Below, one piece after another: positions 22,116 through 33,835 of a DNA stretch of 64,000 nucleotides (position 1 is its first letter; every line of letters begins with the position of its first letter). The translations under genes were made by a program, and so were the position numbers. Source of the stretch: Rhytidiadelphus loreus. Lineage: Eukaryota; Streptophyta; Bryopsida; Hypnales; Hylocomiaceae. Below the pieces are notes generated by a model. That model was not told the origin of the DNA and made no database searches. It was given only the letters and a program-made list of their open reading frames with translations. The stretch lies in NCBI GenBank assembly GCA_947034895.1, contig OX344765.1:48365001-48429000 (forward strand). The letters are read 5' to 3'.

Positions 22116-25020
22116 TATACGTCAAGAAACCATGTGACGGCCACCAATAATGTAAGCCCTAAATCCTGTGGTTAGTAGTTATCAAGTCAAATACTTTTTA
22201 ATGATGAATTTAAGCACGATACACACGAGTTAAAATGGTCTCTCTCGATGTCTAACTTGGTATCACTCGCTTTAGCACCGACCAAATGTGTGTCTGACAC
22301 ATGTGACATTGATTTTGGAGCTCGCAGAATTATCCGTATTGTATAAATCCGTTAGTTCTAGCTTTAAATTGTCTTTGAAATTCATTGGACCAAATTTTCA
22401 TTTAATTAATGTAAATATATATTGTTGAACAAAATAGGACGGAAGAAGATTCTGGATGCTCACATATCTAAATGCTCTGAAATATATAAAACCAAGATGA
22501 ACTGTACTGAGGTTTATGAATTATGTTGTTTGATGTTTGATCAGTTATTACTAATCCACCAATGATTGGTTGAATAATGACCACTTTAAGCTTTTCTCTG
22601 GCATTGTAATTATGAATTTTGGAATAATGTTGTGTCCAATTAATAAGCATTCATCGTTTAATGAGCACTTATTGATTCCAACCACGATATTTCATTTTCA
22701 AACTATTTGTGAATATAATACAAATTTCGGGATTTACATGCATAGTCCACTCTCACATGTCATGGACACGAGTAGCATTCAGTGATATATCTCACTGCAG
22801 TGATGAATGAGGATCTCATATAGGATATTTAGTTATTGCGGGTCTGACATAATGATACCATACATCTACTAGACCAATAGATTTTTGTGATTAAATAATT
22901 GTACTTGACACTAATCAATATTAATGTTGATCTATAAACGTATACTTATACTGTACTAGCCTACATTGATACCAAACATTCCAATATGTCATGTGCATGC
23001 AACTTCTTCACTATTGGGATATCTGCAATCATGACGTAGTACAAAAGCCGTTTTCTTGTAGCTATGACAATCGGCCTTCAATAATGCGTGCTAATTATAT
23101 CATTGTCTGTGATAATATCGTGATCCTAAGTAGTGTCTCAAATGAAATACATGGCTCCCACCTTTATGCTTACTCTCGATATCACAACAATCTGTCACTC
23201 AACGGCCTTTAAATTATGTTTGGGGCCTGGATATGTTTGTGCTAAGTGTCGCAATGTGGCACATCACATTTCTTACGTGCATACAGTACTAAAACCTTCT
23301 CTTGGCATAGTGTGAGTGTTTCTAACTCCACCCTTAAGTCAGAAAGTTGTACATAGGTTCTAGCGGCATAAGTTAATGGTTCAAATGGGTGAATTGTAAA
23401 CTTAGTGTTTTTTGGCCTTCCAAGCAATGGACACTTTGTTATGTTGATTTTTACCTAATTTAAGTACTTCAAAACACTCTAATAGTTAAGAAATAAAGGT
23501 TGTTGAGGGTTAGTTAATTGTGATTTAAACTTCTAGCTAAACTAAAATTTTACCTAAACTAAATCAAAGAATACAATTTGCCCTTTCCAGAATGGTAAAG
23601 CAAGTTGGATTCTGATATTCCTAATGAAAGTTATGTGTGGATGAAATTCATACCTAATTCTATTCTAAAAACTTCATCCGTCAACTAAAAATAGCAAAAT
23701 AATGTAAAATAAATCTAAATTTCAGGGTTGAAAGGTTAATTAAGTTATCTAATGGAATTTTTAGAGAAAACCTAATTTTGACCTATTTTAGGATTTTTCA
23801 TCCAAAACTAGGTCAAATCTTCATCCACATTGTTATCCTTCAAATTAAAGTAATTTAAAAAGTAAAAGGTGGATTTGGAATCTTCAAAAGATTTTCTAAA
23901 AGATTATGGTTTCAAAAGATTCCCTAGTCGTGCCTTGAGAATATTCCTAATTGTTTTTTATTTAGTCCTAATTCTAAATTATTATTCTAATTTTAGTGAT
24001 TCTTTAGGGTTTTTATGTTTTTTACTGTTAAAATGATAAATTATCTTCCTATTAAGGTTAAAAATAAGAATTTAGGACTTTTAGGTGAAAACTTTTAAAT
24101 GGATGAAAATTCCCTTTAGTTGGATGGAATTCGTTCTTTCAATAATTTTCAAGGGAATAAAGAGATAAATTAGGTTTTGACTTTCCCTAATTCTTCTATT
24201 ATTTCCTAAGTTCCTAAATTAAGTTAGATTCCTTTTGAGATTCTTTTGGATGAGATTATTATTTCGTTTTCCAAATTAATTCAAAGTTAATCTAATTATT
24301 ACTTTCACGATTAAATTTTCAAAGGTTTTCTAACAATTTAAATTCTACTAGCTATTGGATTCTTAATTGTTAATTTTGTTAGTTTAAGTTTTCTAATCTA
24401 ATTTAAAGAATGAAAGCAAAAGAAAAGACAAAAGACAAGTTTTGAAATTCATACCTTAGTATCGAGAATGTCGATCGTCCCATCATCGCAAAACACCATC
24501 ATAATCGTCTCCTCAAAATTCTCCATTGTCTTTCATGAATTTAAAAGAATTCTTAGTATTGTTGTTTTTAAACCTATCTAAAAAATACCCCCCCCCCCTT
24601 GTTAGTTTTGGCAATTTAAAACTAATCTTATGATTTTAGGAATTTTAAATTAAATGATAAATTTAATTCAATTTTCCCAAGTTTTCAATGAATAGTAGTT
24701 TTATTCGATTGCCAATTTTTTAATAGTTATTTTGTTAAATATTCCAAAATATTAGTTGTTGTTTGTTTTTATTGTTTTGGCTTATTAGGCCCAATAAAAC
24801 AAATTCCCAAACTACAAACAAACAACTAATTTGGCTTTGGAATCCTAATTAATAACTAAAACCAAATGAATGAATAGTATTCTAATAAAATAATCAAAAA
24901 TAATCAAAACAAATCTATCAATGAATAGTAGAAAGAATAAACCGAATAAACAATGCCAAAACAATTAGTTGATGAATAGTTAGATTCTTACCTTAATAGT
25001 TGTTTAATCCTTTAATTCCT
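22116..25020. other. MULE interior, AT-rich, no supported gene
   Basis: Unremarkable AT-rich sequence. 23440-24450 resembles 6400-7200 in composition and word usage (GGATGAA words, 'ataccttag'). A 10-base C run is at about 24589. Short frames at 22570-23430 are not convincing. Confidence 0.35.
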
Positions 25021-25324
25021 TCACGTGTTGAATTCTTTCCTTCTTATTCTTCTTCGTCCTTCAATCCTTCATTTGTTCTTTCGCAATTTGAAGTTTGGCT
25101 ATGGAGTTTGGAGAGTTGCAAGAATCAAGAGTGTTAGTCCAAATTCTTGGTGTTTAGTTTTCCAAAAAAAAATCAAAATGTTTGAGCGTGGCAACAACCG
25201 CCTTAGCTTTTCCACACTTGTGTGCTAATCAAGATTTTGATTTTTGTTTTGTGAGGCTTACACTGACCTCAGCCTTTGTCTGTGCACTAAGTTGCCAATA
25301 TCAAATGTTCAGATGGCTTGTTTG

Positions 25325-25570
25325 TTCCAGTAGTCAGTTGTTTAGCCAGTCAGTCTGTCAGCTTGTTTTCTCAACCCGTTAGCTTGTTCCCAGTCGTCAG
25401 CTTGTTCCCAGCCGTCAGCTTGTTCCCCAGCCCGTCAGCTCGTTCCCAGCCTTCAGCTTGTTCCCCAGCCCCGTCAGCTCGTTCCCCAGCCTCGTCAGCT
25501 TGTTCCCTAGCCCGTCAGCTTGTTCCCCAACCCATCAACTCGTTCCCCAACCTGTCAGCTGGCCCTGTGC
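25325..25570. repeat. ~20-bp tandem repeat (CCCGTCAGCTTGTTCCC), about ten copies
   Basis: Degenerate head-to-tail copies of a 19-21-bp unit containing GTCAGCTTGTTCCC or GTCAGCTCGTTCCC. The array is open in one plus-strand frame, giving a low-complexity Ser/Ala/Pro/Cys run. I read this as a by-product of a minisatellite whose unit is close to 21 bp. Confidence 0.8.
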
Positions 25571-25990
25571 TTGTTGATAGGGACCCGGTTTCGGTACCCC
25601 CAATGGTTACTGAATTTTTTGAATACCAGACTAAACTGAATCTTATGGAAATCGAAATTCCTTTGGAATAATAGATTAAATCTTTTTTATAGGAACACCA
25701 CACAATTTCCTAAACAAATCACACTTAAGAAATAAAACAAAATAAAAATGTTAATTCAAAAAAAACAAAGCTAGACCATTTTATGGGATTCAAATTGATG
25801 ATAAACTAGCAATTAGACCACCATTAAAGCAATAAACGACGAATTTAAAGGTAAAATAAGGGCAACAAGTGGTGTTGTGGAAGCAAAATACCTCTACCAC
25901 GTGTGCCGAGCAAAAGAGAATTAAAACCACGGAACTTTGGACTTTAAATGTGTTTCAAAAGAGTCTTTTCCCACAAATTCTTCTTTTTAA

Positions 25991-26250
25991 AGTCAAAGCT
26001 TCGCCGTACGAGATAATTCTAAGTTTCCAATGGCAAATTTTAACTTTGGAAAGTCAAAGCTTCGCCGTGTGGGAGCAACCCCAGGAATTAACAGACAAAT
26101 TAAAGTTTCAAGTACCCGTTTCCAAGTTTCCAAGTCAAAGCTCCGCCATGCGGGAGCAACCCCAGGAATTAACAGTCAAATCAAAGTTTCAAGTACTCGT
26201 TTCCAGGTTTCAAAGTCAAAGCTCCACCATGCGGGAGCAACCTTAGGAAT
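25991..26250. repeat. 81-bp tandem repeat, three copies plus a partial
   Basis: The marker AGTCAAAGCT occurs at 26052, 26133 and 26214 (81 bp apart), with a partial copy at 25991. Each unit carries CGCCATGCGGGAGCAACC or a variant, 'aggaattaacag' and 'aaagtttcaagta.'. It is followed by two near-identical 36-bp blocks at 26298 and 26384 and two 'aaagttttggggcttgaag' blocks at 26621 and 26721. The whole stretch is reiterated non-coding DNA. Confidence 0.8.
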
Positions 26251-26779
26251 AACCAGTATCCAAGGACCCAAACTAGTATTTTGAAACTTAATTCTTAAAG
26301 GAGGTACACATGACAGTGTTTAACCGAACATTAAAAATTAATTTCCAAAATTCAAAGCAAAGTTTTAAGTTTAATCACTAAAGGAGGTACACATGACAGT
26401 GTTTAACCGAACATTAGCAATTATTCAAACCAAACACTCGTTATACAACGAGTTTTAGCACGTGGTGATGTTTAAAACCTTTTGGCAAGATCTAGCCTTG
26501 CCGCTTTAAAGTTTTAAGTTCACAATCTAGTATCAATTCGCACAAATGGTTGGTTAGTATCCAAAAGAACAATAAAATCCAAGTACAATTTGGGAACTAC
26601 TCCTACAACTTCCAAAATATCAAAGTTTTGGGGCTTGAAGCCTCCAAATCCAAGAAATAAGTTAGTTAACACAAACAATACTAGAGTTAGGGGATTTCCT
26701 CCACCTAAACTCTTAAAAAACAAAGTTTTGGGGCTTGAAGCCTCCAAATTCAAACAAGAAAAGAAAAGAAAGCTTTAAA

Positions 26780-28640
26780 GGGGCCCTCCGGACCTTCAAA
26801 GTACAAAAGAATAGAAGAAAATAGCCAAAACTTGGCTTAAAAAGTGCTCCGACAAGTGTCGGTAGCACGACGAGATCAACAACAAGAATGAAACAAAGAA
26901 ATGAGGGCCACGAATAGTCTCGAGGAAGGGCCTTATATACTCGCTCCCGGCCCCCCCTCGGTAAGTTGTTCGTAATATTATCTTTACTTTCAATCTAGAT
27001 ATTTTGCTAAACTACCTAAACGTGTTTTCCAAATAATCTTTGTTTAATGGGAAGGAAGGTTCTCAAGCGAGTTCCTTCTAGGCCCTAAATGGCCTTAGAA
27101 TCTTTTCCCAAATCAAATATTTGATTTTCCCAAAGATATTTTGAAAACCTACCTAATTAACCGAGATATTTTGTGTTTTAATCTAGGGTTAGTTCTAAAT
27201 TGTCTTTCTTTAGTCCAAAAGATGGCTTCTTACGCAAGACAAGTATCTTGGGCAAATCCAATCTTTGATTTTACAAGAGATATTTGCAAAATCAACCCAG
27301 ATTAATCCAAAATTACCTTTTAAAAGTCAAACTAAGGGCTGACCCTCTCTATCTTTTGAGGGACAACTGAAAACAAACTGCGCCATCACGTTCAGAAGAC
27401 CCCAATTAGCCTGAAGGATCCCTTACCCCTACCCCTCCAACTGTTTTAAAGCGCAAATTTGAGTCACGGTAACTCAGAATAAAAGTTAAAAAGCTAACTT
27501 TTGGAGTTTGTGTCTTTTGATAAAACTGTCGGTCCTGGGTGGTTTAGAATATTCGTGGGAGTAAGAATTGATCCTTGAAACGCTCCATTCGGACACCGCT
27601 AGCTCCTGGTTTGCTGGTCAACCCGCCGCCAAGTTGTAAATTCTTGTAAAATTCGCTGTCGGTTCTAATTCTAGTAGTTGGGAATGTCGGAATGTCTTCA
27701 AACTTGACAGGGCTCTTTATTGGCACACAAAACACTATTCTAATTTTTAGTGAGATTTTACCGCAACAATGATAATTTCTAGGAATTTACGAATGCAGTT
27801 TTAAGCGGTTGACTTCCCATGGAGTCATCGTGGAGTTTTGTAAAATCCCGAAACTTTTGGGCAATCTTCTACAAGATGTCCATCAACTAAGGGCAAAACC
27901 AAATCTCCAATAAGAATGCTATTTTTAGCAATTCTTTAATAATTTCCACCCGGAGGGAAAATTATTCTTGATACCGGGGGAATCTTGGATGATCGGGCTT
28001 CTATTTGACCTCCTGGCATGCTTTGACCTAGAAAAGCACCTCTTTGATTGTTCCAATCATCATTTCCTCCATCTTGATCTATGAATGACTGTATTTCTCA
28101 AAATTACCTACAAACAACAAATCTAACTCTTTCGAGTTGGATTTGGACTGACTCTGACTAGACTCTAACTTTTAACCAGTTTGTTACATGTATACTTATA
28201 GATGTTGTATCACATGAACAAGACATTAGGACTGGTTAACTCTCAAATCCTTAATTCGCTCAAAATTACTAACTAAACTACTTATTTCTACTAATAAGAC
28301 CTAAATTTAGTGAAAATGCAACGTTTTTCATGTTCCACGCATTTTAAGGCCATTACATACCCCTTTGGTAGGGACTTCTACCAAAACCCACAATAACTGT
28401 ATTTTTATATGTTTTTTCCTATTTTTCACTTAAAAATTAACTAAAAATCGCGAAAAATAAGTTCAGAGTTCCAAGTGCCAACTTGAGGGCTCACACATAG
28501 TAGGAAAGGTAGTTGCTTCATTTGTCTAGGAGTTCAATTCATTCATGGTCGATGTGTTTGTTAAAATGGTATTGCTGTTGTTTTAATTACATCCTTAGTA
28601 AATCATTCGTTGAGGACTTCGTGCCTCTCGCCATTTTTAG
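26780..28640. other. Region upstream of the MULE transposase
   Basis: No second gene seen. It would contain the transposase promoter and 5' UTR. A short minus-strand frame at 27544-27735 is not convincing. Confidence 0.35.
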
Positions 28641-28659
28641 TTGTTAGAGCTTAGTAGAA

Positions 28660-31600
28660 ATGTCGGAATTTCCGGACATGGTTCTCGTGAGAGCGACGGG
28701 TGATAGTGTTCCTATTTTATTTCCTGTAGGTATAGATGGTGTTGCAGTTATATCCTCAATTAGATTGAGTACTCGGTTTGATTTACAGTTGAGCTCATTG
28801 CATGTCGATGAAGAGATATACGACAAAGACTCTGGTATTCTAATCCACACAATTGGTAAACTGCCTATTGTGGATGGCGTAGATAGATCATGGCATTTGA
28901 AGGCTGGAGTGTACAAGGCATATGGTATTGATGGTTTCGAACGATCAGAGTCGATAGATTTAGTTTCTGGCCAGCGTGCCTCTTCTTGGACAAATCAAAC
29001 CCCCTCTCTAAAGAATGTCAAAGTCAAGTGTAATGCAATGATCGTCACTCTTCTTAGTGACGATTCTGACACAAACTCCCCGAATCAGCCAATTGACCAT
29101 TCCATCCCTTCAAATTCCAGCGCGCCTGATAGTTCTGTCACACCATGTGACACTGATACTGACATATCTAGATCACTCTCAGGATCTGTAACATCAGTCA
29201 TTGATTGTCTGAAAGCTCTTAGTGGTCGAAAGGGTTGTAGGAATGTTTTGTCTAAACTCGATTACGACAAAATTGTGATAGAGACAGTGTTAGTCCTTCC
29301 TCCTATTTTCAATGGCGATGTCATTTTTGAATTACCAAAACTAGATCCTGGAGGTACTCCTTCAAATGCGAGACAGATGGTTGGGATGGACAAGCGGTAT
29401 GATGGGCATGTGTGGTCCAAAATTGTAACGACCAATATTACAAATTCTCATGGTCTATCGTTTCGAACCTCAATCTGTGTTGGGCATCTGAGATGCATGA
29501 ACAATGATTGCGAGTACCTTAGCCGCGTACATAGAACGAATTCCTTGAATGAATTGGAATGGGATGGGTTGACCCCTTGTCCATTAGATGTTGGTGCAGA
29601 GCATCCTATTGGCTCGACACTTGTTTGCCGAATATGCAAGCAACCGCCGAGTTGTATTTCTCGCTGTGGGGCGAGAGTGTATTACGTCATCGGAAACCCA
29701 AATGTCACTCGCGCATTCATTCATCTTGGCAATCACCAGCATCCTGTCAAAGATGGTGAGCTTTGTGACATGAAGGAGCGAACTCGTCATCTCATTGGAG
29801 AGCAGATGGAGAGAACACCATCTGGAAAAAACTCAACAATCATTTTGGAGGCCACAAAAGACCTTCTGGGTGAGCTTCTCCTTTGTCCGGATGGTGAAGT
29901 GTCCAAGACCGTGGACTTTGTCAAGCTCGTACCGGTACTAGACAAATGCAAGTACTTTAGTTCTCCAAGCATTAGAAACGAGGTAAGCTCGTTTAAGCAC
30001 TTCAGAAGGTTTGGTGTGATGGATAGCATAACAAAGTTGAGGGGGGCAAGTACTTGGGCATTCATTCAAGAAAGTAAATTTCCAGGGCAAGGGTTAGAGC
30101 TTGACAAAGTCTTCGTATTCAAGATGTCAAAGGTTGGTCCAGGAAGTAGTGTAGACTAGGTGAAGCGTATGCAATCCGGCGGTGACCTGCAAAATGCCTG
30201 GATCATGTTCGACCATGTCAAACAGGTCACAAGCTGGACCACTATAGCATGCCATGTTTATGATAGTCTGTATTGTCGCGTGATGACCACTGCCATCAGT
30301 GCCATGTGTGATATGCAATTTGAAGATTGTACTGCCCAAATCTTGTTTTGGAGAAACTTGAACAACGTCGTAGAGCGGCATGGTATGCGCCAGATTCAAT
30401 TCAAGGGATTTATGGCTGACAGTGCTTAAGAAAATTGGAATGCGGTGAGGACGGTATACGGTTCTGGTGACATTGCTATCCCCATGGAGAACAAAGAACG
30501 AACCTGCCTTTTTCATTGGACGCAATCCATAGAAAAGCATACTAAATCTGATATACGTGGTGACTTACAAGATCAACACAGACTACTATGCAAACAATAC
30601 AAGAATGCACTTTCTTCAACACAATCAGAGGAACGCTACCTTGCCATTAAGGCTTGGTGGCTATCATCAGGGGCCACAACAGAAGAAGGACTACATAGTT
30701 TGGAGTTATGGCTCTCCTTCTGGCATTTTCGTTATCAACAATGGGGCGGATTTATGCAACAGGTAAGTTATTCTTTCTCGAAATTCTTACATGTATGCAT
30801 TTTGATGTCTCTTGACAATGTGATGTTCATAGTTTGTTGTTTTACATTGTCCTGCCTGCTTCGACAATTGGGAGATCTTGTGTCCATTATTCACCTTGAT
30901 AAGGCATGAATGAACATGTCACTCTAACTATCACAACAATCATCTCAGTGTCGTGGTGCACCATGTCAACCTTATGTGGAATCCAGTTCAGTAATTTCTT
31001 GTCGCTAATGCACTTTCTGTATTAGAAAAGTATATGTATTTATCCCTGGAGAGATCCCTCTTGGGAGTCTTTCACTCTTGTACACAAAGGCATAATTTTC
31101 CAAAAATCATTGGCACTTCATTTGTTGTCCAATTTCCTTCTGTTGCTCTTATACGTCATATCCCCTATGTGTCATCGATGTCGTGAGATGAGTCAGTTAT
31201 GCATGCATTGAAATGGTTGCTATATAGTCCATTTTCACTGATTCCACAAGTGATTGATATATTCAGGATTTAACAGACTCTGAGAAGGCAGAAATGCCTT
31301 CATGCAACCTAGCGGAGATTGTGCACAACAAGTGGCTTCAAGAATCAGGAAATCGTGGAAGCGACTTATACATCGCTACAGTTGATGATTTCGTTAGGGC
31401 CTTCATGCAGATGGTAAGGTTTTACCAATACCTCAAAGGCAACGGAGTTGGCAAGGGCCCCGGCAAAGAAGAATTGCGGCTCCGGGTGGCCCAACGTTCA
31501 GTTGAACGTAGTGGAAATCCGAAGGTGCTCACAGATGCTCTTTCAAGCCTTCCGGATGTCTCAAAATTCTTCAATAGGGAGCCTCATCTTGAAGGTGAAG

Positions 31601-32736
31601 AAGTATTTGGATCACATAAGAGAAAGGCAAACCATCCTTTAGGTTGCGAATATAATTCACATAGACCAGATACAGTTAATTATTCACATCCTCGTGTCTA
31701 GACAAGATCCTTCAGAGCTTCTACCAGCGCTCTAACTCTGCACCCGATCTTTGAAGACATAGTTCCAAATGTTGAAGTAGAAATCCCATCAGATATGGAT
31801 ACTACAGAGGAATTTCGTAGTCATATTGGTCCCCTTTCATTCCATGTGTCTGCTATTCATGAGAGCGACTGTGACAACATGGGCTGGCACATTGCAAGAC
31901 TACCGAAAACATCTGCAAAGGCATGCTTTGCTCTTCAAGCCCTTACAAAGAAGAAATGCACAGCTCGTATTGTCCAAAATAGCGTACCTACAACCGCACC
32001 AACATATACTGGTATGATGGAAAATTACAAGAAGAACAGGAATGACCGAATGGCTTTCTTTTTCTGCAACGACGACATCGAACGTTGTGTGAAAGGTACG
32101 AAGCGGAAGTGGGTGTTGTCCAAACCCGCAATTCCTGAAATTTGGCCTGTGAAAAGGGGCACTGCATTATTGCAAGAAGAGGTGTTAGCCTTTGAAGCTG
32201 CTGGATTTCGGCTTCCTCAACGTCAAGTTATTTCACCTCGAAGATTGTTTGGTGGCAAAACCAGTATTCAGTTGGTATCTGCTTATCCTATTCCCAGGAC
32301 ACCCGACGACCACCCAAAATTACGATCGGGAAAGGTTATTCGTCGAAATCCGAAGGCACCAACAGTGAAACATGCAAACAATTTGGCTTCGGCTATGACC
32401 CTGGATGCTCGGATTAAGAGGGTGACCATGGTTCCTCATCCTGGTTTTGGTTGCATAGTGTGTTTGGATTCGGGAGTGGAGCCGCGAGAAGAGCAATACA
32501 TGCTTACGATTTCCTCGTTCCCGGAGTGCACATATTTCTACTTTAAAGGCATGCAGACAAAGTCTTTAGGAAAGCGCGGTCAGTGGGCAAATTGCAAACA
32601 TCTTTACTTCATTTTCAGTATTATCTGCAACTTGCAATCTACAGTACATGGTTTTATTCATGTTCCAAGTTTTAGTTTCAATGACGTGAAGCAAGTCCTT
32701 CTTAGTGGGATCCTGGCCCATGTAGACCCTATGTAG
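28660..32736 (+). pseudogene. MULE-type transposase with WRKY/GCM1-like zinc finger and SWIM-like domain
   Basis: One reading frame runs from ATG 28660 to TAG 32736, through one phase-0 intron (GTAAGT at 30763 to CAG at 31266; 504 bp). It is interrupted by in-frame TAG 30157, TAA 30427 and TAG 31699, with no frameshift. Residues about 248-365 form a zinc-binding module: Cys 273, 279, 284, 323, 326, 332 and 336, then NHQHP with His 359 and 361, like WRKY/GCM1 fingers of Mutator transposases. The following part (FDHVKQVTSWTTIACHVYD, then FKGFMADSA and NWNAV) has the look of the DDE core with its first two acidic residues. The C-terminal exon ends in a SWIM-like segment (FPECTYFYF then WANCKHLYF), where the second Cys of CxC is Tyr. 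About 1,170 codons in total. All three stops fit single C-to-T or G-to-A changes. Non-functional as it stands. Confidence 0.8.
30763..31266 (+). other. Intron of the MULE transposase pseudogene
   Basis: ACAG^GTAAGT at the 5' side and TATATTCAG^GAT at the 3' side. Removing it keeps the frame and joins '...GGFMQQ' to 'DLTDSEKAEM'. The intervening DNA is stop-rich and AT-rich. Confidence 0.7.
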
Positions 32737-33359
32737 GAGTTAATGAGTACTTCATGTACTTCATGTGCTTCTACTTTTTATTATTTAAAAAGTAGTGAGA
32801 CTGAAAGGGCCACTACTTTCTTAAAAGCTAAACCACCAAGTGCACAAGTTACCGCCTGTTTGGACTACTTGTATTCTGTATTTTGCTTTAACTTCAAATT
32901 ATATCAAATCCTTTGTATTATCCTTTGCATTTCAAGATTTTCCTTATACTCGTTTTCTACAACACCCTAATCAATGCACTGCAAAATATTTTGGTCTAGA
33001 GGTCGAGTGCTCTACTCTCAGAGTCATTATAATTATTCCAAAGAATAGCACGATGAAACAATCAGATATATGATTATATTCTGACCCTAAACCACAAATA
33101 ATAATCGGTGAGCAATGTTTAGTTGTCCTACATGATCATAGGGCACTATACATCCGTGGTCATAGGTCCTCTTCTAGTAGATACCTTTGTTTATACATGT
33201 AATGGACTCTTCTTCATTGTGGGACATTCATTGGATGTTTGCCCTAACCCAACTATCATCCTCTTTTACTCTTGTAATTAATTCATCTTCACAGGCGGGT
33301 TTTATCTTTCTTTCATAAATTTCTTTTAGAAAACACTCAAAGTAGTACAATCCATTTTA
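32737..33359. other. 3' flank of the transposase inside the MULE
   Basis: No further gene. 3' UTR and terminator would lie here. Two short overlapping frames (32743-32970 and 32840-33073) look like chance. Confidence 0.4.
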
Positions 33360-33825
33360 ATCATTCACTTCATCCATTCATTCCATTTAGGCAGTGTATA
33401 ATGTATGCATCCACTTTATCCATCCACCACCATCCCGTATCATTCACTTCTACCATCCACTGTCATGGATAGTAAAACCACTTTTTTAAGCACTTCTTCA
33501 TCCACTTTCCTCAATTATCATTCTTTCAAGTCATCCAATTTCATGGATTTTTCATCCACTTTTTAGTCGACTTTTTCATCCATTATCATCAACTGTCATC
33601 CACTTTTTCATCCACTTTTTAGTCCACTTTTTCATCCATTTTCATCAACTTTCATCCGCTTTTTCATCTACATTCATCCAATTTTTTATCAACATTCATC
33701 GGAATTTCATCCTAATTTTCCTCCAAATTTCGAACAATTTTTTATTTTCCATCAAAATCTCTGCTCCCCGCTCTCTAGTTCTCGCTCCCCGCTCCCCGCT
33801 CACTGCTCACGCGCTAGCGCCGCTC
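33360..33825. repeat. Right subterminal/terminal inverted repeat of the MULE
   Basis: About 20 TTCATCC-type words between 33365 and 33720, then GCTCCCCGCTC-type words to 33825. The reverse complement mirrors 17654-17960. GTGAGC followed by GAGCGGGGA lies 15 bp from the end in both. Confidence 0.75.
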
Positions 33826-33835
33826 ACAACTCAAC
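33826..33835. repeat. Right target-site duplication of the Mutator-like element
   Basis: acaactcaac, identical to 17644-17653, followed at once by 'tctctattaacctcc', the 5' flank seen uninterrupted at 15666. Confidence 0.85.

Larger units (their letters stand above)
17654..33825 (+). mobile_element. 16.2-kb Mutator-like element (MULE) with transposase pseudogene
   Basis: Boundaries come from comparison with the uninterrupted S1-family copy A. Copy B's gene side stops at 17653, its 5' flank resumes at 33826, and acaactcaac is duplicated at both joints. Mutator elements typically make 8-11-bp duplications and favour gene 5' ends. The two termini, read inward, align without gaps: GTGAGC occurs 15 bases from each end, followed by GAGCGGGGA and later GAGC, with mostly transition differences. 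Inside both ends come GGATGAA-rich stretches. The plus-strand transposase pseudogene (28660-32736) lies near the right end. The remaining ~11 kb holds repeats and no clear gene, so nested insertions or captured DNA are likely. Confidence 0.8.

Noticed and set aside
25318..25671. 117-codon Ser/Ala/Pro-rich frame
   Set aside because: Its first two thirds are translated minisatellite; no signal, no homologous domain.
26298..26419. Two blocks with AAGGAGGT shortly before ATG, like bacterial ribosome binding sites
   Set aside because: They are part of a tandemly repeated non-coding stretch in a nuclear context, and the following frames are only about 21 codons long.
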